Of a stretch of 9,455 bases of DNA, positions 6,069 through 9,455 are shown piece after piece; the first letter of the stretch is position 1; each line of letters begins with the position of its first letter. Source of the DNA: Treponema sp. Its GTDB lineage: Bacteria; Spirochaetota; Spirochaetia; Treponematales; Breznakiellaceae. The notes below the pieces were generated by a model, which searched no databases, had not been told where the DNA came from, and saw only the letters and a list, made by a program, of their open reading frames with translations. The stretch spans positions 1 through 9,455 of the forward strand of contig JAISJS010000081.1 in assembly GCA_031261385.1 (NCBI GenBank), in the 5' to 3' direction. Both the position numbers and the translations under genes were made by a program.

Positions 6069-7874
6069 CTATTGCTTGCTTATTGCGCCGAATTTGCAGG
6101 TCTTGAAGCATTCACCGCACTTGACGCAGGCTGCTTGATCGATCTGATACGGAGGCCGTTTCTTGTCACTCCCCTGAACCTGGGTAATGCAGTTGCCGGG
6201 ACACTTCTTGGCGCAGGCGCCGCAGCCGATACATTTTTCCTGATCGATGATAAAGCGTACCAGATGCTTGCATTTGCCGGAACGGCACTTTTTATCGCGG
6301 ATATGTTCCAGGTATTCTTCCCGGAAATTTTTAATCGTCGACAGCGTGGGATTCGGCGCGGTCTGGCCGAGGGCGCAAAGGGACGCCTTTGACATTGCTT
6401 TACCGATAACTTCGAGTTTGTCCAGATCCGACTCTTCCCCATTACCGTGGGCGATCTTGTCCAGAAGCCCCAGAAGCTGGGTGGTGCCGATACGGCAGGG
6501 CGAACACTTGCCGCATGATTCGTCGACGCAGAAGTCCATGTAGAACCGGGCCACGTCAACCACGCAGTCGTCTTCGTCCATGACGATCATACCGCCTGAT
6601 CCCATCATCGATCCGTTGGCGGTAAGGCTTTCGTAGTCGATGGGAGTATCGAGCACCTTGTCGGTTAAGATACCACCCGAAGGACCGCCGGTCTGCACGC
6701 CCTTGAATTTCTTTTTGTCCTTGATGCCGCCGCCTATGTCGAAAATAATTTCACGCAGGGTGGTTCCCATCGGAACTTCAACAAGGCCGGAATTTTTTAC
6801 CTTGCCGGTCAGGGCGAAAACTTTGGTGCCTTTTGATTTTTCGGTGCCGATTTTGGCGAGCCATGCGCCGCCCTTGGCGGTAATGACCGGAATGTTTGCC
6901 AGCGTTTCCACGTTATTGATAACCGTGGGCTTCTGCCAGAGTCCCTTGTTTGCCGGGAACGGCGGCTTGGGAACGGGCATACCGCGGTTCCCTTCAACGG
7001 ATTTGATAAGCGCCGTTTCCTCACCGCAGACAAAGGCGCCCGCGCCGAGCCGGATTTCAATATCAAAATCAAAACCTGAACCCAAAATATTTTTGCCCAA
7101 AAGACCGTAGTCCCGCGCCTGAGCCAAGGCTATCTTGAGGCGCTCTATCGCCAGCGGATATTCGGCGCGGATATAGACAAAACCCTCATGGGCGCCGATT
7201 GCCTTACCGCCGGTGATCATTCCTTCGATGATCGAATGGGGATCACCTTCGATGGTTGACCGGTCCATGTACGCGCCGGGGTCGCCTTCATCGGCATTGC
7301 AGATAAAATATTTTACGTCGCCCTGAGCCTTGCGGGCCAGATCCCATTTGAGCCAGGTCGGAAAGCCTGCGCCGCCCCTGCCCCGGAGCCCGGAAATTTT
7401 AACTTCGTTGATTACGTCTTCGGGGCTCCAGTCAAAGAGCACTTTCTCAAGGCCGCTGTAGCCTTCCCGGGCGATGTACTCATCGATACTTTCAGGGTTG
7501 ATAACTCCGCAGTTCCGCAAAACGACGCGAACCTGTTTCTGATAAAATTCGATATCTTCCACCGCGTTGGCGGATTTCTTTTCCCCCTCACCCTTGTACA
7601 GGAGCCGTTTTACCTCGCGCCCCTTTACAATCTGCTCGGCGATAATTTCCGGCGCGTCATCGGGTTTGACATCCACATAAAAGGAGTCTTCCGGAAGCAC
7701 CTTGACAATGGGCCCCCGTTCACAAAATCCGAAACAGCCGGTCTTAACAATCTGAACCTGATCCTTCACACCCTGCTTTTCCGCCTCGGCAATAAGCCGT
7801 TCGTAAATTTCGGCGCCCTTGTTTGATTCACAGGCAGTCCCGCCGCAGGTGAGGATGTAGTGGTTATAGGCCAT
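6069..7874 (-). CDS. hndC: Hydrogenase flavoprotein subunit, NuoF-like with extra Fe-S domains (HndC/HydB type)
   Basis: 601 aa, the diaphorase subunit: it binds NAD(P)H and FMN and passes electrons through Fe-S clusters to HndD. Domains: an N-terminal thioredoxin-fold [2Fe-2S] (C10, C15, C47, C51); the NuoF core with GRGGAGFP (165-172), the nucleotide/FMN segment CNADEGDPGAYMD (192-204) and CGEETALIKSVEG (283-295); an SLBB region; a [4Fe-4S] site (C454, C457, C460, C500); a CxxxxC pair (C530, C535); and a C-terminal two-[4Fe-4S] ferredoxin domain (C548, C551, C554, C558 and C583, C586, C589, C593). The extra ends distinguish it from complex I NuoF (about 450 aa) and are shared with electron-bifurcating HydABC and Hnd enzymes. 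A purine-rich Shine-Dalgarno (AAGGGGG) is 5 bases before the ATG. It lies 13 bp after hndB and 17 bp before hndD. NADH versus NADPH use cannot be decided from sequence. Confidence 0.96.
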   Translation of the reverse strand: MAYNHYILTCGGTACESNKGAEIYERLIAEAEKQGVKDQVQIVKTGCFGFCERGPIVKVLPEDSFYVDVKPDDAPEIIAEQIVKGREVKRLLYKGEGEKKSANAVEDIEFYQKQVRVVLRNCGVINPESIDEYIAREGYSGLEKVLFDWSPEDVINEVKISGLRGRGGAGFPTWLKWDLARKAQGDVKYFICNADEGDPGAYMDRSTIEGDPHSIIEGMITGGKAIGAHEGFVYIRAEYPLAIERLKIALAQARDYGLLGKNILGSGFDFDIEIRLGAGAFVCGEETALIKSVEGNRGMPVPKPPFPANKGLWQKPTVINNVETLANIPVITAKGGAWLAKIGTEKSKGTKVFALTGKVKNSGLVEVPMGTTLREIIFDIGGGIKDKKKFKGVQTGGPSGGILTDKVLDTPIDYESLTANGSMMGSGGMIVMDEDDCVVDVARFYMDFCVDESCGKCSPCRIGTTQLLGLLDKIAHGNGEESDLDKLEVIGKAMSKASLCALGQTAPNPTLSTIKNFREEYLEHIRDKKCRSGKCKHLVRFIIDQEKCIGCGACAKKCPGNCITQVQGSDKKRPPYQIDQAACVKCGECFKTCKFGAISKQ

Positions 7875-7887
7875 CCTTTCCCCCTTA

Positions 7888-8283
7888 TTATGCGTTAACT
7901 ATGTCTTTGGCGGGCCGGTCAAGGATGTGGTTATCCAGGAGCGCCTTACCAATAATATGCTTCTTGACGATCTCTTCCGCAACAGCGCCGTCAACCTTGC
8001 CGTAAATTACCGCGGGCATACCGGGAACGATCACTTCGACCGTCGGTTCGGAATGGCAGAGTCCCATACAGCCGGTCTGCCTGACCAAAACACTGTCCAC
8101 GAGCTTGTTGGCGTCCAGCGCGTTGATAAAAGCGTCCAGGGTTACCTTTGCCCCGGCGGCAATACCGCAGGTGCCCATGCCGACAATAACCTGAATTTCC
8201 TTGCCTTCGGCGTCCCGCTTGCGCAGGTCATTTTTTTTGGTATCCCTGAGATTCCTCAGTTCCTCCAATGTCATTTTTGCCAT
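7888..8283 (-). CDS. hndB: Thioredoxin-fold [2Fe-2S] ferredoxin-like subunit (HndB type)
   Basis: 131 aa. A charged, probably helical N-terminus (1-28) precedes a thioredoxin-like ferredoxin domain. The motif VGMGTCGIAAGA (34-45) and TGCMGLCHSEP (70-80) identify the HndB family, the small subunit encoded beside HndC/HydB in NAD(P)-linked [FeFe] hydrogenases. Only three cysteines occur (C39, C72, C76). The second cysteine of the usual C-x4-C pair is replaced within GIAAGA, so cluster binding must use another ligand or be absent; as far as I recall this is a feature of the family and not damage. It probably has a structural or electron-transfer role in the complex. Purine-rich AGGAG and GAGGAAG sequences precede the ATG. 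It follows the ATPase gene by 36 bp and ends 13 bp before hndC. Confidence 0.9.
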   Translation of the reverse strand: MAKMTLEELRNLRDTKKNDLRKRDAEGKEIQVIVGMGTCGIAAGAKVTLDAFINALDANKLVDSVLVRQTGCMGLCHSEPTVEVIVPGMPAVIYGKVDGAVAEEIVKKHIIGKALLDNHILDRPAKDIVNA

Positions 8284-8319
8284 CTTCCTCTCTCCTCTTT
8301 AATATGATGAAAAAGCGGC

Positions 8320-8904
8320 TTATGCGTCCGCCTGTACCGTTTCCTCGTCTTCATCATCGCCGCCTTCCAGTGAACGCAGGTACCGGTCCAGCAGAACCAG
8401 CGACCCCGTATCCTCAAAACCGCCAAGGGCTTCGCTAAGCTCCGTCTTGCGGACCTCGTAACTTTCACCCACATTCCGTGAGCGGCGGATAACCAGTTCG
8501 TCAGGTCCTTCAAAAAGCAAAACCGTCCTGAACATACCCGGAAGGTCTCCCACCGGCGGGGTATCCACATTGGCAGTATCGAACCAGGCGGTCGTCGTGG
8601 TTCCCTTGCCCTTTTCGGACTGCAAATCCCAACCGCCGCCTGACTGCTCCGCCGTCTGAATCAAAAAGGGAATCCCAAGCCCCACCTTACGGTTGGGATG
8701 CTTCTTCCCGTCAGTCACAAAGGGGTCTTTCGCCCGCTCCAACTCCTCCGGCGCCATTCCCTTGCCGTTATCCCTGATGATAAAACGGAACTCCCCTTTT
8801 TCATCAGAAACGGTCTCCTGCACTTCAAATTCCACCAGTGTTGCCCCCGATTCGGCGGCATTCTGGGCTATATCGATCATTAGATCGCTCAGTGTAAAGT
8901 GCAT
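8320..8904 (-). CDS. Stand-alone histidine-kinase-type ATPase (HATPase_c) in the hydrogenase operon
   Basis: 194 aa. Residues 1-110 form a GHKL/Bergerat ATP-binding domain with all boxes: N-box DIAQNAAESGA (11-21, N15), G1 DNGKGM (45-50), F-box-like DPFVTDG (60-66), G2 GLGIP (75-79) and G3 KGKGTTTTAWF (98-108). No dimerisation/phospho-acceptor histidine domain or sensor domain precedes it: the N-box begins at residue 11. Residues 115-180 are an unassigned region, and the tail is very acidic (EGGDDEDEETV, 180-190). ATP binding is therefore well supported; kinase activity is not. Similar genes occur, from memory, in other HydABC-type operons, where the role is not established. It could help assembly, regulation or phosphorylation of a subunit. 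ATG 8904 is the only upstream in-frame start but has no Shine-Dalgarno and abuts a perfect hairpin. ATG 8880 (residue 9) is an alternative but would trim the fold just before the N-box. Confidence 0.85.
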   Translation of the reverse strand: MHFTLSDLMIDIAQNAAESGATLVEFEVQETVSDEKGEFRFIIRDNGKGMAPEELERAKDPFVTDGKKHPNRKVGLGIPFLIQTAEQSGGGWDLQSEKGKGTTTTAWFDTANVDTPPVGDLPGMFRTVLLFEGPDELVIRRSRNVGESYEVRKTELSEALGGFEDTGSLVLLDRYLRSLEGGDDEDEETVQADA

Positions 8905-8929
8905 GACTAAAAAACTTCGTTTTTTAGTC
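8905..8929. repeat. Perfect 11 bp hairpin abutting the ATPase start codon
   Basis: Arms gactaaaaaac (8905-8915) and gttttttagtc (8919-8929) pair perfectly around a 3-base loop. On the minus-strand transcript the helix ends directly at ATG 8904. It lies where a ribosome binding site would be expected, and none is visible. It is not a standard terminator: the U-run is inside the 3' arm and not after it. Confidence 0.8.
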
Positions 8930-8931
8930 TA

Positions 8932-8950
8932 GGAGTTTCTACGAAACTCC
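8932..8950. repeat. Perfect 8 bp hairpin, second of a pair
   Basis: Arms ggagtttc (8932-8939) and gaaactcc (8943-8950) pair perfectly around a 3-base loop. Only two bases (8930-8931) separate it from the 11 bp hairpin. On the minus strand its 5' arm carries the only GGAG in the gap, about 40 bases from the ATPase ATG and locked in the stem. The two hairpins share the same short-loop design with C-G closing pairs. They could be an mRNA processing or stability element, or a remnant of a small palindromic repeat. Confidence 0.75.
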
Positions 8951-8978
8951 ATGCATGAATCAGTAAGAATCCCATCTT

Positions 8979-9455
8979 TTATACGTTTTGGTATTTGGCG
9001 ATGATACCGGGGAGCATATCCTTGGTCAGCTTGCCGTAGGTTTCGGTTCCCACGGTGAGCACCGGGGCAAGGCCGCAGCAGCCGACGCAGCGCACCGGGT
9101 CGATGGAAAAAAGGCCGTCTTCGGTGACTCCGCCCTCGGCAAGCCCCAAAAGGCTCCGCGCTTCCTCGATAAGGTCCTGACCGCCTTTAAGATAGCAGGC
9201 GGTGCCCAAACACACCGAAATCTTGTTTTTGCCCGGTTTGGTGGTCTTAAAGAAGTGATAAAACGTGATAACCCCGTAGATCCGGGCCAGCGGAATCCCG
9301 GTAAGCCGGGAAAGCGTCTCCGCCGATTGCCGTGAAATAAACCCGAACGTTTCCTGGGTTTTATGCAGAATCATGATAAGACTGCCCGGTTTTACCTTCC
9401 ATTCGTCAATAAAGGCGATTAATTCCCCGGGAAAATCCACATCCTCATCGATTTT
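8979..9455 (-). CDS. hndA: NuoE-like [2Fe-2S] subunit of the hydrogenase (HndA/HydC type), 5' end uncertain
   Basis: At least 153 codons from GTG 9440; the frame stays open to the window edge (a further K-I-D-E-D). That GTG has only a GAGG two bases before it, so the true start may lie outside the window. The protein has a helical N-terminal domain (ILHKTQETFGFIS near 24-36, GIPLARIYGVITFYHFF near 48-64) and a thioredoxin-fold [2Fe-2S] domain with C77, C82 (SVCLGTACYLKGG) and C118, C122 (RCVGCCGLAP), the canonical four ligands of NuoE/HndA (numbered from GTG 9440). It sits next to the flavoprotein subunit and relays electrons between FMN and the other clusters. As first visible gene of the operon it precedes the ATPase gene by a 74 bp gap containing two hairpins; all other gaps in the operon are under 40 bp. 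The operon promoter lies beyond the window. Confidence 0.93.
   Translation of the reverse strand, partial: KIDEDVDFPGELIAFIDEWKVKPGSLIMILHKTQETFGFISRQSAETLSRLTGIPLARIYGVITFYHFFKTTKPGKNKISVCLGTACYLKGGQDLIEEARSLLGLAEGGVTEDGLFSIDPVRCVGCCGLAPVLTVGTETYGKLTKDMLPGIIAKYQNV

Noticed and set aside
8929..8952. Tiny open frame upstream of the ATPase gene (7 residues then TAG) that could act as a leader peptide
   Set aside because: It consists mostly of the hairpin arms and has no ribosome binding site of its own; a chance ATG is enough to explain it.

Overview
This 9.5 kb window carries ten protein genes, all on the minus strand and read right to left, packed with very short gaps. It comes from a strict anaerobe that makes or consumes H2. 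The core is a five-gene [FeFe]-hydrogenase operon of the multi-subunit, NAD(P)-linked HndABCD/HydABC type, which is found in Clostridia, Thermoanaerobacterales, Desulfovibrio and termite-gut treponemes. Moderate GC content, the other gene types and the short-loop hairpins between genes make me favour a Treponema-like spirochaete of the termite-gut, H2-metabolising kind. That is an inference from gene content; no rRNA or other phylogenetic marker is present.

Right part (9455 to 4250), hydrogenase operon in transcription order: hndA (NuoE-like [2Fe-2S] subunit, 5' end at or beyond the window edge); a stand-alone histidine-kinase-type ATPase without a phospho-acceptor domain; hndB (small thioredoxin-fold ferredoxin); hndC (601 aa NuoF-like flavoprotein with extra Fe-S domains at both ends); hndD (584 aa catalytic [FeFe] subunit with a complete H-cluster site). 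A hairpin after hndD probably ends the operon. NAD(P)H would enter at HndC/FMN, and electrons would pass through several Fe-S clusters to the H-cluster. The layout suits an electron-bifurcating enzyme that couples NAD(P)H and ferredoxin to H2. No HydEFG maturases lie in the window.

The 74 bp gap between hndA and the ATPase gene holds two perfect short-loop hairpins side by side. One abuts the ATPase start codon, which has no visible Shine-Dalgarno sequence.

Middle part (4211 to 2208): an AzgA-type purine permease followed 18 bp later by deoC (deoxyribose-phosphate aldolase), a purine/deoxynucleoside salvage pair. Between deoC and the next gene is an 80 bp imperfect inverted repeat whose arms are built of tandem 9-mers, probably a dispersed intergenic repeat.

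Left part (2098 to 1): a VOC/glyoxalase-fold metalloprotein, a ThuA-domain protein and a Gfo/Idh/MocA oxidoreductase (3' end cut by the window edge), spaced 11 and 2 bp apart. This looks like a small sugar or sugar-derivative oxidation operon. No RNA genes, insertion sequences or CRISPR arrays were seen, and no gene-free stretch exceeds about 110 bp.
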